In this document: positions 28,065-38,828 of the stretch, piece after piece | Position numbering within the stretch: position 1 is the first letter of the stretch | Layout: every line of letters starts with the position of its first letter | Assembly: GCF_018424605.1 (NCBI RefSeq) | Contig: NZ_QTKT01000002.1 | Location: 310,001 to 374,000, forward strand | DNA from: Marinobacter lipolyticus | GTDB lineage: Bacteria; Pseudomonadota; Gammaproteobacteria; Pseudomonadales; Oleiphilaceae | DNA length: 64,000 nucleotides | Reading direction: 5' to 3' | Position numbers and translations under genes: made by a program | Notes under the pieces: model-generated | Databases searched by the model: none | What the model saw: only the letters and a program-made list of their open reading frames with translations | Told to the model about the DNA's origin: nothing

Positions 28065-30449
28065 ATGTCGAACCCGAAGCACGACAAGGGCGAACATTAC
28101 CTGACGACACCGAAGGCAGAGCCGTTCCTGGAACGTCTGATCTTCAACAATCGGGCCATCATCCTGATTGCATTCTTTTTCCTGACGCTGTTTCTGGGCT
28201 ACAACGCCATCAAGATTCAGCCGGATGCCAGTTTCGAGCGGATGATTCCGCTGGAGCATCCATACATTGTAAACATGCTCGAGCACAGGAATGACCTGGA
28301 GAATCTGGGTAACTTTGTGCGAATCGCCGTGGAAGTCAAAGAAGGCGATATCTTCACCAAAGAGTACATGGAGACCTTGAAGGAGATCACCGATGAGGTC
28401 TTCTACCTCAGTGGGGTGGATCGTTCCGGCCTGAAATCCCTGTGGACCGCCAACGTTCGCTGGGTAGAGGTGACCGAGCAGGGGTTCCAGGGCGGCACCG
28501 TGATTCCGGACGGCTACGACGGTTCCCGGGAGAGCCTTGAGGCCCTGCGCCAGAACGTGTTGCGCTCCAACGAAGTCGGCCGGCTGATTTCCGACAACTT
28601 CCAGTCGACCATTGTTTACGCTCCGCTGTACGAGAAAAATCCGGATACCGGGGAGCCCCTGGACTACGGCAACTTTTCCCAGCAGCTGGAAGAGAAGATC
28701 CGCCAGAAGTACGGCGCGAATAACCCGAACATCGAGATTCACATTGTCGGTTTCGCCAAGAAGGTGGGTGACCTGATCGAAGGTATCGGTTCGATCGCCT
28801 ATTTCGCCGGTATCACCATTCTGCTGACCACGCTGCTACTGTTCTGGTACTCACGCTGCATCGCCGGCACCCTGGTGCCCGTGTTCTCGTCGATTGTTGC
28901 GGTATTCTGGCAGCTGGGTGCACTGAAGTTGCTGGGCTATGGTCTGGACCCATACTCGGTTCTGGTGCCCTTCCTGGTGTTCGCCATCGGTATCAGTCAC
29001 GGTGTTCAGGTGGTCAATGCCATGGCCGCCGAGGCCGCCAAGGGCTTTGACCCGATTACCGCTGCCCGTCTGGCTTTCCGCGCACTGTACATTCCGGGCA
29101 TGCTGGCGCTGATTTCGGACGCCTTCGGTTTCCTCACGCTGCTGTATATCGAAATCGATGTCATCAAGGATCTGGCGGTTGCTGCTGGCCTGGGCGTCGC
29201 CATTGTTATCGTCACCAACCTGGTACTGCATCCGCTGATCATGTCGTACATCGGGATCACCAAGGGTGGTATCCGCAATGTGCAGAATCGCGGTGAGAAG
29301 CAGGATCGTAAATGGCGGGTCATGTCCTACTTTGCTCACCCGGGTGTGGCGCCGATCTCCCTGCTGATTGCGGTGATCGGTCTTGGCCTGGGGCTGTATT
29401 ACAAGCAGGGCCTGAAGGTCGGTGACCTCGACCAGGGCGCGCCGGAGCTGCGGGCAGACTCCCGTTACAACCTCGATAATGCGTACATCATCGACAACTA
29501 CTCCACCAGTGCCGACGTGCTCGTGGTCATGGTGCAGACGCCGGAAGAGCAGTGTACCCAGTACAACGTTCTGAGAGCGATGGACCGCCTGCAGTGGGAG
29601 CTGCAGAACACCCCGGGGGTTCAGTCAACCGCGTCCCTGGCGGATGTGTCCAAGATCGTGACCAAGGCGCTTAACGAGGGCAGCTGGAAGTGGTACGAGA
29701 TCTCCCGCAACCAGACCATCATCAACGCGTCTATCCGTGAGGCCCCGGCCGGACTGATCAACACCAACTGCGATCTGACCCCGGTACTGGTGTTCCTGGA
29801 GGATCATAAGGCCGAAACGCTGCAGACGGTTGTTGAGCGTGTTGAAGAGTTCGCCGAGGCCAACAGCAATGAGGAGCATACCTTCAAGCTGGCGGCCGGC
29901 AACGCGGGCGTCGAGGCCGCAACGAACGAAGTTATTTCCAGCGCCAAGAACATGATGCTGATCTTCGTTTACAGCGTGGTGAGTTTGCTGTGCTTCCTGA
30001 CCTTCCGCTCCATTCGCGCGGTGCTGTGTATCGTTGTGCCACTGGGCCTGACCTCCATTCTGTGTGAGGCGATCATGGCGGTGTCCGGTATCGGCATCAA
30101 GGTGGCAACGCTGCCGGTGATTGCACTGGGCGTGGGTATCGGTGTCGACTACGGCATCTATATCTACAGCAAACTGGAGAAGTTCCTGCTGGAAGGCAAG
30201 ACGCTTCAGGACGCCTATTTCGAGACCCTGCGCTCTACTGGTAAGGCCGTTATCTTTACCGGTGTGACCCTGGGCCTTGGCGTAGTGACCTGGATCTTCT
30301 CTCCCATCAAGTTCCAGGCCGATATGGGCTTCCTGCTGTTCTTCATGTTCCTGTGGAACATGATCGGGGCCATCTGGCTGCTGCCGGCTCTGGCGCGCTT
30401 CCTGTTGCGCCCGGACCGCATGCTTGCCAAGGCGCGCGCTTCGAAATAA
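28065..30449 (+). CDS. RND/MMPL-superfamily transporter
   Basis: A 794-residue inner-membrane protein with RND topology: a first helix after residue 25 (AIILIAFFFLTLFLG), a large periplasmic domain, a group of helices, a second periplasmic domain (about 410-620) and a final helix group. GVGIGVDYGIYIYSKLEKFL matches the conserved acidic helix of the proton relay. MMPL-like RND proteins move hydrophobic substrates such as lipids out of the inner membrane. The substrate is unknown. An AGAGGGG site precedes the ATG, and a strong terminator follows, ending the module. Confidence 0.88.
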   Translation: MSNPKHDKGEHYLTTPKAEPFLERLIFNNRAIILIAFFFLTLFLGYNAIKIQPDASFERMIPLEHPYIVNMLEHRNDLENLGNFVRIAVEVKEGDIFTKEYMETLKEITDEVFYLSGVDRSGLKSLWTANVRWVEVTEQGFQGGTVIPDGYDGSRESLEALRQNVLRSNEVGRLISDNFQSTIVYAPLYEKNPDTGEPLDYGNFSQQLEEKIRQKYGANNPNIEIHIVGFAKKVGDLIEGIGSIAYFAGITILLTTLLLFWYSRCIAGTLVPVFSSIVAVFWQLGALKLLGYGLDPYSVLVPFLVFAIGISHGVQVVNAMAAEAAKGFDPITAARLAFRALYIPGMLALISDAFGFLTLLYIEIDVIKDLAVAAGLGVAIVIVTNLVLHPLIMSYIGITKGGIRNVQNRGEKQDRKWRVMSYFAHPGVAPISLLIAVIGLGLGLYYKQGLKVGDLDQGAPELRADSRYNLDNAYIIDNYSTSADVLVVMVQTPEEQCTQYNVLRAMDRLQWELQNTPGVQSTASLADVSKIVTKALNEGSWKWYEISRNQTIINASIREAPAGLINTNCDLTPVLVFLEDHKAETLQTVVERVEEFAEANSNEEHTFKLAAGNAGVEAATNEVISSAKNMMLIFVYSVVSLLCFLTFRSIRAVLCIVVPLGLTSILCEAIMAVSGIGIKVATLPVIALGVGIGVDYGIYIYSKLEKFLLEGKTLQDAYFETLRSTGKAVIFTGVTLGLGVVTWIFSPIKFQADMGFLLFFMFLWNMIGAIWLLPALARFLLRPDRMLAKARASK

Positions 30450-30464
30450 GCGCCGCCAGCACCA

Positions 30465-30494
30465 ACAAAAAAGCCCGCTTTGCGGGCTTTTTTG
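30465..30494 (+). terminator. Rho-independent terminator after the RND transporter gene
   Basis: GCCCGC (30473-30478) and GCGGGC (30482-30487), extended by six A-T pairs and followed by a T run. It closes the DUF1329-YCF48-RND module. Confidence 0.93.
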
Positions 30495-30633
30495 TTTCCT
30501 GCTCAACCGTTTAGCCAGCTAATCCAAGCTTTATTTATGGCCTGAAGTGGTCTATGTTTCAAAACGAACCGGAAGTTTGTCCGTGTACACGCGCGGGCAG
30601 CAAATGATAACGATGAGAAAAAAGGAAGATCCC

Positions 30634-31617
30634 ATGACACTAAGAATCAAAGGTTCCGTTCTCGCCCTGGCCGCCGCTGTCAGCCTCGGTGCCGCTTCTT
30701 CAGCGGTTTCCGCTCAGGAGCAGCGCTTTGTCACCATTGGTACCGGTGGTGTAACCGGCGTTTACTACCCGGCCGGTGGTGCGATCTGTCGTCTGGTTAA
30801 CATGGACCGTAAGGAGCACGGTATCCGCTGCTCGGTTGAGAGCACCGGCGGTTCCGTATACAACCTGAACGCCATCCGCGAAGGTGAGCTGGACCTGGCC
30901 GTCGCCCAGTCGGACTGGCAGTACCACGCCTACAACGGCACCAGCGAGTTCGAAGACGCTGGTAAAGACGAGAAGCTGCGCGCGGTTTTCTCACTGCACC
31001 CTGAGCCGTTCACGGTTGTTGCAAGCAAAGGTTCCGGTATCAAGACCTTTGAAGATCTGGAAGGCAAGCGCGTGTCCATCGGTAACCCGGGCTCAGGTCA
31101 GCGCGCCACCGCGGAAGTGCTGATGAAGGAAATGGGTTGGGATGAGAGTAAATTCTCCCTGGCGGCTGAAATCAAAGCGGCTGAGCAATCACAGGCCCTG
31201 TGTGATGGCAATATCGATGCCTTCTTCTACACCGTTGGACACCCCTCCGGTGCAATCAAGGAAGCCACCACGTCCTGTGACAGTGTTCTGGTGAACGTTG
31301 ATAACGACGCCACCAAGAAGCTGATCGACGAGAACCCATACTACCGCAAAGCCGTCATCCCCGGCGGCATGTACCGTGGCAGTGACGACGACGTCACCAC
31401 CTTCGGTGTGGCGGCAACCTTCGTTTCCTCCACCGACGTACCGGATGATGTGGTGTATGCGGTCGTGAAAGCGGTCTTCGAGAACTTCGACAGCTTCAAG
31501 CGTCTGCATCCGGCCTTCGCCAACCTCGACAAGAAAGAGATGGTCACCGATGCCAACAGCGCACCCCTGCACCCGGGTGCTGAGAAGTACTTCAAGGAAG
31601 CCGGCCTGATCGACTGA
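30634..31617 (+). CDS. TAXI-family TRAP transporter substrate-binding protein
   Basis: A 327-residue periplasmic binding protein with a signal peptide ending near AVSAQEQ. The mature N-terminus [25 protein letters not shown] and later [25 protein letters not shown] are hallmarks of TAXI proteins, as is the [14 protein letters not shown] segment. ATG 30634 has an AAAGGAAG site. An in-frame start 29 codons upstream would put a charged stretch before the signal peptide. It is followed by a fused TRAP permease. Known TAXI ligands include glutamate-like and dicarboxylate compounds; the substrate here is unknown. Confidence 0.92.
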   Translation: MTLRIKGSVLALAAAVSLGAASSAVSAQEQRFVTIGTGGVTGVYYPAGGAICRLVNMDRKEHGIRCSVESTGGSVYNLNAIREGELDLAVAQSDWQYHAYNGTSEFEDAGKDEKLRAVFSLHPEPFTVVASKGSGIKTFEDLEGKRVSIGNPGSGQRATAEVLMKEMGWDESKFSLAAEIKAAEQSQALCDGNIDAFFYTVGHPSGAIKEATTSCDSVLVNVDNDATKKLIDENPYYRKAVIPGGMYRGSDDDVTTFGVAATFVSSTDVPDDVVYAVVKAVFENFDSFKRLHPAFANLDKKEMVTDANSAPLHPGAEKYFKEAGLID

Positions 31618-31700
31618 TCTGTCTGCGTCTCAGCACAGCGGGCCACGTGCCCGCTGTGCTGTCTCTCCGGGATTAATCTTTCACGTTACAGGAATCTTTT

Positions 31701-34301
31701 ATGGCGACGAGCGACCCGGCTAGCGGGGCTGGTGTGGATGGCGGAAACGTAGAGCAGATTCTGCAGACAGAGACCGGGGGCAGGGCAACCAGCGGCAATG
31801 CCGCCATCGTTCTTTTCATTGTTCCTCTGGTATGGTCTCTGTTCCAACTCTGGATCGCATCACCTCTGCCGTACATTGTCGATTTCGGCCTGTTCAATTC
31901 CACCGAGGCCCGCTCCATACACCTGGGCTTTGCGGTATTTCTGGCTTTCTCTGCTTTCCCGATGATCAAGGGGGTGCACACCAATTATGTGCCTTTCTAC
32001 GATTGGGTTCTGGCCGTTGTTGCGGCGTTTTGCGCATCCTATCTGTATGTGTTTTATGAAGAATTAGCGAGCCGCCCGGGGTTACCTACCACCCGGGATC
32101 TCTGGGTTTCCATGATCGGTCTGGTGCTTCTGCTGGAAGCCACCCGTCGTTCTCTCGGCCTGCCGCTGACCATCGTGGCCGCCGTGTTTATTACCTACTC
32201 CCTGGCCGGTCCCTACATGCCGGATGTTATTGCCCACAAGGGCGTCAGTCTCAGCAAACTGGCTTCCCACCAGTGGCTCGGCACTGAGGGGGTGTTCGGT
32301 GTGGCGCTGGGTGTGTCCACCAGTTTCGTTTTCCTGTTCGTGCTGTTCGGCGCGCTGCTTGAGCGGGCTGGAGCGGGTAACTATTTCATCAAGGTGGCCT
32401 ATGCCGGGCTTGGCCACATGCGTGGCGGCCCGGCCAAGGCCGCGGTGGTTTCCAGTGGTCTGAGTGGGGTGATTTCAGGGTCATCCATTGCCAACGTGGT
32501 GACCACCGGTACATTCACTATTCCGCTGATGAAGCGTGTGGGCTTCCCGGCCACCAAGGCCGGTGCAGTCGAAGTGGCTGCCTCTACCAACGGCCAGCTG
32601 ACGCCACCTATCATGGGTGCCGCTGCCTTCCTGATGGTCGAATATGTTGGTATTTCCTACCTTGAGGTTATCAAGCACGCGATCCTGCCGGCGCTGATTT
32701 CCTATGTGGCACTGATCTACATCGTTCACCTGGAAGCCTGCAAGCTCAAGATGCAGGGCATGGAACGTCCGAATAAACCGACGTTGGCCCAGCGGCTGCT
32801 GAATTGGGTCGTCCTGCTGATCGGCCTCAGTGTGTTGACGTTAGCGGTCTACTACGGTGTCGGTTGGCTGAAAACCCTGATGGGCGAAGCCGCCGTTTGG
32901 GTTCTTGGGCCCTTGCTGTTACTGGCGTACATCGCACTTGTGGCCTATGCCACCCGCTTCCCACAACTGGAGGCGGATGACCCGGAAGCCGAAATGGGCG
33001 AGCTGCCCGAGATGGGACCGACGGTCAAAACCGGTCTGTATTACCTGTTGCCAGTGGTAGTACTGATCTGGTGCCTGACGGTAGAGCGCTTTTCGCCCCA
33101 GCTGTCCGCATTCTGGGCCACGCTGTTCATGATCTTTATCGTGATTACGCAGCGACCGCTGCTTGCGTTTTTCCGCAAGCAGGGCGCCTTGATGGAAAGC
33201 GCTAAAACCGGTTTCTTTGATCTGGCACATTCGCTGGCAACCGGTGCCCGCAACATGGTGGGTATCGGGGTGGCCACCGCTACTGCCGGTATTGTCGTAG
33301 GTACCGTGACGCTGACCGGCATTGGCCTGGTGATGACCGAGTTCGTGGAATTCCTCTCCGGCGGCAACCTGCTGCTGATGCTGATTTTCACGGCCGTCAT
33401 CAGCCTGATCCTTGGGATGGGCTTGCCAACCACCGCCAATTACATCGTGGTGTCGACCCTGATGGCGCCGGTCATCGTGACCTTGGGCGCCCAGAACGGC
33501 TTGCTGGTGCCGCTGATTGCGGTGCATCTGTTCGTGTTCTATTTCGGCATTCTGGCCGACGATACGCCACCGGTGGGGCTCGCGGCCTACGCCGCTGCCG
33601 CCATATCCGGGGCAGACCCGATCCGCACGGGTATTCAGGGCTTTACCTACGATATCCGTACCGCCATTCTGCCGTTTATGTTCATCTTCAACACCCAGCT
33701 GCTGCTGATCGGGCTGAGCGGGTGGTTCGATCTCCTCGTGACCATCTTTGGCGCGGTCACCGCCATGCTGGTGTTCTCCGCCGCGACCCAGGGCTTCTGG
33801 TTTACCAAGAGCTATAAATGGGAATCCCTGCTGTTGTTGTTGATCACCTTCACCATGTTCCGGCCCGGGTTCTGGTGGGATATGGTCTACCCGGCCACAG
33901 AGGAGCGGCCCGGGTCCGAGATCATGGAGTACGTGGAGAATGTGCCGGCGGACAAGGGGATCGTGCTGAAAGCGTCGGGCATGTCACTGGATGGCAGTGA
34001 GGTGACCACTTACCTCAAGCTCGAGATTCCCGCAGGCGATACGCCCGAGGAGCGTCTGATGGGCGCCGGCATCGAGTTGCGGCCGGATGGCGATCGTATG
34101 GCCGTCGACTTCGTGGAGTTCGGCAGCCCGGCAGAAGATGCCGGTATCAGTTTCGGCTGGACCATTGATGCGGTTCAGGTCGAGCTGGAACGCCCGCCGA
34201 AAGAGCTGATGTTCATTCCGGCCCTGATCCTTCTGGGCCTGGTGGCGTTCGGCCAGTTGCGCCGCAAAGCCAGGGAGGACGCTGCGGCAGCGCCGGCCTG
34301 A
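31701..34301 (+). CDS. TRAP transporter fused permease (DctQM fusion) with a C-terminal soluble domain
   Basis: An 866-residue membrane protein joining the small (DctQ-like) and large (DctM-like) permease parts. There are many hydrophobic helices up to about residue 730, with the DctM signatures GGPAKAAVVSSGLSGVISGSS and AASTNGQLTPPIMGAAAFL, and a repeat-like second set (GMGLPTTANYIVVSTLMAP). After the last helices, about 120 residues form a soluble domain (EYVENVPADKG... to VQVELERPP), then a final helix; this resembles DUF3394, a tentative match. It imports a solute using an ion gradient. Confidence 0.9.
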   Translation: MATSDPASGAGVDGGNVEQILQTETGGRATSGNAAIVLFIVPLVWSLFQLWIASPLPYIVDFGLFNSTEARSIHLGFAVFLAFSAFPMIKGVHTNYVPFYDWVLAVVAAFCASYLYVFYEELASRPGLPTTRDLWVSMIGLVLLLEATRRSLGLPLTIVAAVFITYSLAGPYMPDVIAHKGVSLSKLASHQWLGTEGVFGVALGVSTSFVFLFVLFGALLERAGAGNYFIKVAYAGLGHMRGGPAKAAVVSSGLSGVISGSSIANVVTTGTFTIPLMKRVGFPATKAGAVEVAASTNGQLTPPIMGAAAFLMVEYVGISYLEVIKHAILPALISYVALIYIVHLEACKLKMQGMERPNKPTLAQRLLNWVVLLIGLSVLTLAVYYGVGWLKTLMGEAAVWVLGPLLLLAYIALVAYATRFPQLEADDPEAEMGELPEMGPTVKTGLYYLLPVVVLIWCLTVERFSPQLSAFWATLFMIFIVITQRPLLAFFRKQGALMESAKTGFFDLAHSLATGARNMVGIGVATATAGIVVGTVTLTGIGLVMTEFVEFLSGGNLLLMLIFTAVISLILGMGLPTTANYIVVSTLMAPVIVTLGAQNGLLVPLIAVHLFVFYFGILADDTPPVGLAAYAAAAISGADPIRTGIQGFTYDIRTAILPFMFIFNTQLLLIGLSGWFDLLVTIFGAVTAMLVFSAATQGFWFTKSYKWESLLLLLITFTMFRPGFWWDMVYPATEERPGSEIMEYVENVPADKGIVLKASGMSLDGSEVTTYLKLEIPAGDTPEERLMGAGIELRPDGDRMAVDFVEFGSPAEDAGISFGWTIDAVQVELERPPKELMFIPALILLGLVAFGQLRRKAREDAAAAPA

Positions 34302-34320
34302 CAGGTGCGCTGTATCGGAA

Positions 34321-34349
34321 AACCCGGCGTTAACCCGCCGGGTTTTTTT
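34321..34349 (+). terminator. Rho-independent terminator after the TRAP operon
   Basis: CCCGGCG (34323-34329) and CGCCGGG (34336-34342) form the stem, followed by seven T. It separates the TRAP genes from thrS. Confidence 0.93.
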
Positions 34350-34459
34350 CTGGTAAACTCCGCTGCGAATGCGGCCCGTGGTTTGTATCACGGAAGGCCG
34401 CCAACATGTGATCTTTGGTACGGATCACCGCTGAGACCTTTTCAAGTCAGGAGAGCACC

Positions 34460-36385
34460 ATGCCCGTAATTACCCTGCCGGATGGCAGTCACCGCAGTTT
34501 TGCCGAATCCGTAACGGTTCACGATGTCGCCGCCGATATTGGCGCCGGGCTTGCCAAGGCCGCTCTTGCCGGCCGGGTCAACGGTAAGCTGGTGGACACC
34601 AGCCATTCGATCGATGACGACGTTGAACTGGCCATCATCACCGAGCGCGATGAAGAGGGCGTCGACATTGTTCGCCATTCGACCGCTCATTTGCTGGCTA
34701 TGGCGGTCAAGGAGCTGTTTCCGGCTGCCCAGGTCACCATCGGTCCGGTGATTGACAACGGCTTTTACTACGATTTCAAATTCGATCGCCCGTTTACCAA
34801 CGAAGATCTTCAGCGCATCGAAAAGCGTATGGAAGAACTCGCCAAGCAGGACATTCCCGTGTCCCGCTCCGTGATGTCACGGGACGAGGCGGTCAAGCTG
34901 TTTGACGAGATGGGCGAGGAATACAAGGTGCGCATCATCGAGGACATTCCCGGTGATGAGGATCTGTCTTTTTACCGTCAGGGTGATTTCATCGATTTGT
35001 GCCGCGGGCCTCACGTGCCCAGCACCGGCAAGCTGAAAGCCTTCAAGCTGACCAAGGTGGCCGGTGCCTACTGGCGCGGTGATACCGGCAACGAGCAGTT
35101 GCAGCGGGTCTACGGCACCGCCTGGGGCAACAAGAAAGACCTGAAAGCCTACCTGCATCGTCTTGAAGAAGCGGAGAAGCGGGATCATCGCAAAATTGGC
35201 AAGAAGCTGAACCTGTTTCACATGCAGGAAGAAGCGCCGGGCATGGTGTTCTGGCATCCGGATGGCTGGTCGCTGTACCAGGAAATCGAACAGTACATGC
35301 GCGATATCCTGCACCGCCATGGCTACAAGGAAATCAAGACGCCGCAGGTGGTTTCCCGGGCGCTGTGGGAGAAGTCCGGTCACTGGGACAAGTTCCACGA
35401 TGACATGTTCACCACCGAGTCCGAAAAGCACGACTTTGCCATCAAGCCGATGAACTGCCCGTGCCATATCCAGGTGTTCAACCAGGGTCTGAAAAGCTAC
35501 AAAGACCTGCCGCTGCGTCTGGCGGAATTCGGCTCTTGCCACCGCAATGAGGCGTCTGGCGCCCTGCACGGGCTGATGCGGGTTCGTGGCTTTACCCAGG
35601 ATGACGCCCACATCTTCTGTGAGGAAGACGCGATCCAGGAAGAGGTTTCACGGTTCATTGACTTGCTCCATGAAGTCTACAAGGATTTCGGATTCGACAA
35701 GATTCTCTACAAGCTCTCGACCCGTCCGGAAAAACGCGTCGGATCCGATGAGGTGTGGGATAAATCGGAAGCCGCATTGGAAGAAGCCCTTAATCGGGAA
35801 GGCGTGGATTGGGAATTGTTGCCGGGTGAGGGCGCCTTCTACGGCCCCAAAATCGAATTCTCCCTGAAAGACTGTATCGGCCGGGTATGGCAATGCGGTA
35901 CCATTCAGGTCGATTTTTCCATGCCGGGCCGCCTTGGCGCCCAGTATGTGGCCGATAATTCCGAGCGGAAAACACCGGTTATGCTGCACCGCGCAGTACT
36001 CGGTTCGTTCGAGCGCTTCATCGGTATTCTCATTGAAGAATACGAAGGTGCCTTCCCCACCTGGCTGGCACCCACTCAGGTAGCGGTCCTCAATATCACC
36101 GATAATCAGCGTGATTATTGTCAGAAACTGGCGAAAAAGTGGGATTCTTTGGGCTATAGGGTTAATGCTGACTTGAGAAACGAGAAGATCGGCTTTAAAA
36201 TCCGCGAGCACACTATTAATAAAGTTCCCTTTTTGGTTGTTGTCGGAGACAAAGAAATCGAGAACAACGCCGTAGCGGTGAGAACCCGCAGAGGTGAAGA
36301 TCTGGGAACTATGTCGCTCGAAGCGTTTGAACAGCTGCTGGCTGACGACATTCAACGCAAGGGCAGAACCAAAACGGAGAGTTGA
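34460..36385 (+). CDS. thrS: Threonyl-tRNA synthetase
   Basis: A 641-residue class II synthetase. An N-terminal TGS domain ([14 protein letters not shown]...) is followed by the editing domain with [15 protein letters not shown]. The catalytic core contains [34 protein letters not shown] (motif 2) and [21 protein letters not shown] (motif 3). The anticodon-binding domain is C-terminal. ATG 34460 follows AGGAGAG; an upstream in-frame start at 34415 is rejected. thrS leads the infC-rpmI-rplT-pheST-ihfA cluster as in enteric bacteria, and its stop lies next to the infC start. Confidence 0.98.
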   Translation: MPVITLPDGSHRSFAESVTVHDVAADIGAGLAKAALAGRVNGKLVDTSHSIDDDVELAIITERDEEGVDIVRHSTAHLLAMAVKELFPAAQVTIGPVIDNGFYYDFKFDRPFTNEDLQRIEKRMEELAKQDIPVSRSVMSRDEAVKLFDEMGEEYKVRIIEDIPGDEDLSFYRQGDFIDLCRGPHVPSTGKLKAFKLTKVAGAYWRGDTGNEQLQRVYGTAWGNKKDLKAYLHRLEEAEKRDHRKIGKKLNLFHMQEEAPGMVFWHPDGWSLYQEIEQYMRDILHRHGYKEIKTPQVVSRALWEKSGHWDKFHDDMFTTESEKHDFAIKPMNCPCHIQVFNQGLKSYKDLPLRLAEFGSCHRNEASGALHGLMRVRGFTQDDAHIFCEEDAIQEEVSRFIDLLHEVYKDFGFDKILYKLSTRPEKRVGSDEVWDKSEAALEEALNREGVDWELLPGEGAFYGPKIEFSLKDCIGRVWQCGTIQVDFSMPGRLGAQYVADNSERKTPVMLHRAVLGSFERFIGILIEEYEGAFPTWLAPTQVAVLNITDNQRDYCQKLAKKWDSLGYRVNADLRNEKIGFKIREHTINKVPFLVVVGDKEIENNAVAVRTRRGEDLGTMSLEAFEQLLADDIQRKGRTKTES

Positions 36386-36387
36386 TT

Positions 36388-36927
36388 ATTAAACAGCGAG
36401 CGAATCGGGGTGGGCGCACACCAAAGGCGCCGATCAATGAGAACATTGACGCAACTGAAGTCCGACTGATCGATGCCGAAGGCAATCAGGTCGGGATTGT
36501 CCCGATCGAAGAGGCTTTGAAGTTGGCGGAAGAAGCCACTCTTGATCTGGTGCAGGTTACGGATTCCGATCCGATTGTCTGTAAGATAATGGACTACGGC
36601 AAGAAAATCTTCGAAGAGAAGAAGGCCAAAGCGGCTGCCAAGAAAAAGCAGAAGCAGACGCAGGTCAAAGAGCTTAAGTTCCGTCCAGGAACTGAAGAAG
36701 GGGATTATCAGGTCAAACTACGCAACCTGGTACGTTTCCTTGAAAACGGGGACCGCGGCAAGATCACGATCCGTTTCCGTGGCCGTGAGATGGCACACCA
36801 GGAAATTGGTATGAAGCTCATGGGCCGGATTGAAGCGGATATCGAAGAGATTGCAACGGTTGAGATGCGGCCGAAAATGGAAGGCCGGCAGATGACCATG
36901 ATTGTGGCTCCCCGCAAGAAGAAGTGA
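36388..36927 (+). CDS. infC: Translation initiation factor IF-3
   Basis: About 179 residues, with the IF-3 N-terminal domain ([24 protein letters not shown]), a Lys-rich linker ([16 protein letters not shown]) and the C-terminal domain ([39 protein letters not shown]). No ATG, GTG or CTG is available at the right place. ATT ATT AAA follows a GGAG site and the thrS stop, matching the AUU-AAA start of E. coli infC. That rare start lets IF-3 repress its own translation. ATT 36385 or TTG 36382 are alternatives. Confidence 0.95.
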   Translation: MKQRANRGGRTPKAPINENIDATEVRLIDAEGNQVGIVPIEEALKLAEEATLDLVQVTDSDPIVCKIMDYGKKIFEEKKAKAAAKKKQKQTQVKELKFRPGTEEGDYQVKLRNLVRFLENGDRGKITIRFRGREMAHQEIGMKLMGRIEADIEEIATVEMRPKMEGRQMTMIVAPRKKK

Positions 36928-36943
36928 ACCTGATCGGGTGATG

Positions 36944-36965
36944 ATCCCCCGCGCCTGCGGGGGAT
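36944..36965 (+). terminator. Hairpin between infC and rpmI
   Basis: ATCCCCCGC (36944-36952) and GCGGGGGAT (36957-36965) form a perfect 9-bp stem with a GCCT loop, followed only by TTTGT. It is probably a partial terminator or attenuator inside the operon, or an mRNA-stabilising hairpin. Confidence 0.6.
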
Positions 36966-37021
36966 TTGTCGTTCAGGGGCACATTTTGTTTGTTTAAAAA
37001 ATAGAATGCGGAGTTTTAAAA

Positions 37022-37213
37022 ATGCCTAAGATGAAAACCAAAAGCGGAGCCACCAAGCGGTTCAAGAAAACCGCCACCGGCTTCAAGCACAAGCAGTCCT
37101 TCACCAGTCATATCTTGACCAAAAAGAGCCCCAAGCGTAAGCGTCAGCTCCGTGGTACCAAGCTGATTGCCAAGTCTGATGTGGCTTCCATCAAGCGTAT
37201 GACGGCGTGCTGA
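37022..37213 (+). CDS. rpmI: 50S ribosomal protein bL35
   Basis: A 63-residue, strongly basic protein: [20 protein letters not shown], then [15 protein letters not shown]. It is a small component of the large ribosomal subunit. It lies between infC and rplT as in most gammaproteobacteria. In E. coli, L20 binding near rpmI represses rpmI and rplT translation; the same control is plausible but no binding structure was verified here. Confidence 0.98.
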   Translation: MPKMKTKSGATKRFKKTATGFKHKQSFTSHILTKKSPKRKRQLRGTKLIAKSDVASIKRMTAC

Positions 37214-37263
37214 TTCAGCCGCTAATCATTCCTGCAAAGGTTTAAAGGTAGAAGGATTAAAGT

Positions 37264-37617
37264 ATGGCTCGTGTAAAGCGTGGCGTGGTCGCACGTCGTC
37301 GTCACAAGAAGATTCTCAATCAGGCCAAAGGTTATTACGGAGCGCGTAGCCGCGTCTATCGTGTAGCCAAGCAGGCGGTTATCAAAGCCGGTCAGTACGC
37401 ATACCGTGACCGTCGTAACCGTAAGCGCGCATTCCGCGCTCTGTGGATTGCCCGTATCAACGCGGGTGCCCGCGCTAACGGTCTGTCTTACAGCCGTCTG
37501 ATCGCTGGTCTGAAAAAGGCTAACGTTGAGATCGATCGCAAGGTTCTGGCCGATCTGGCCATGAACGAGCAGCAGGCATTTGCTGCTGTCGTTGAGAAGG
37601 CCAAAGCGTCCCTGTGA
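37264..37617 (+). CDS. rplT: 50S ribosomal protein bL20
   Basis: A 117-residue basic protein, [20 protein letters not shown]... with [19 protein letters not shown] and [16 protein letters not shown]. bL20 is essential for early large-subunit assembly and represses its own operon in E. coli. It starts 50 bp after rpmI with a GTAGAAGGA site and is followed by a Rho-independent terminator before pheS. Confidence 0.98.
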   Translation: MARVKRGVVARRRHKKILNQAKGYYGARSRVYRVAKQAVIKAGQYAYRDRRNRKRAFRALWIARINAGARANGLSYSRLIAGLKKANVEIDRKVLADLAMNEQQAFAAVVEKAKASL

Positions 37618-38769
<1,152 letters not shown>

Positions 38770-38828
38770 AGCGCGACACACGGCAATCGAATCATCAGGC
38801 AAAACCGCATCAGGACAAGGCAAAAACC

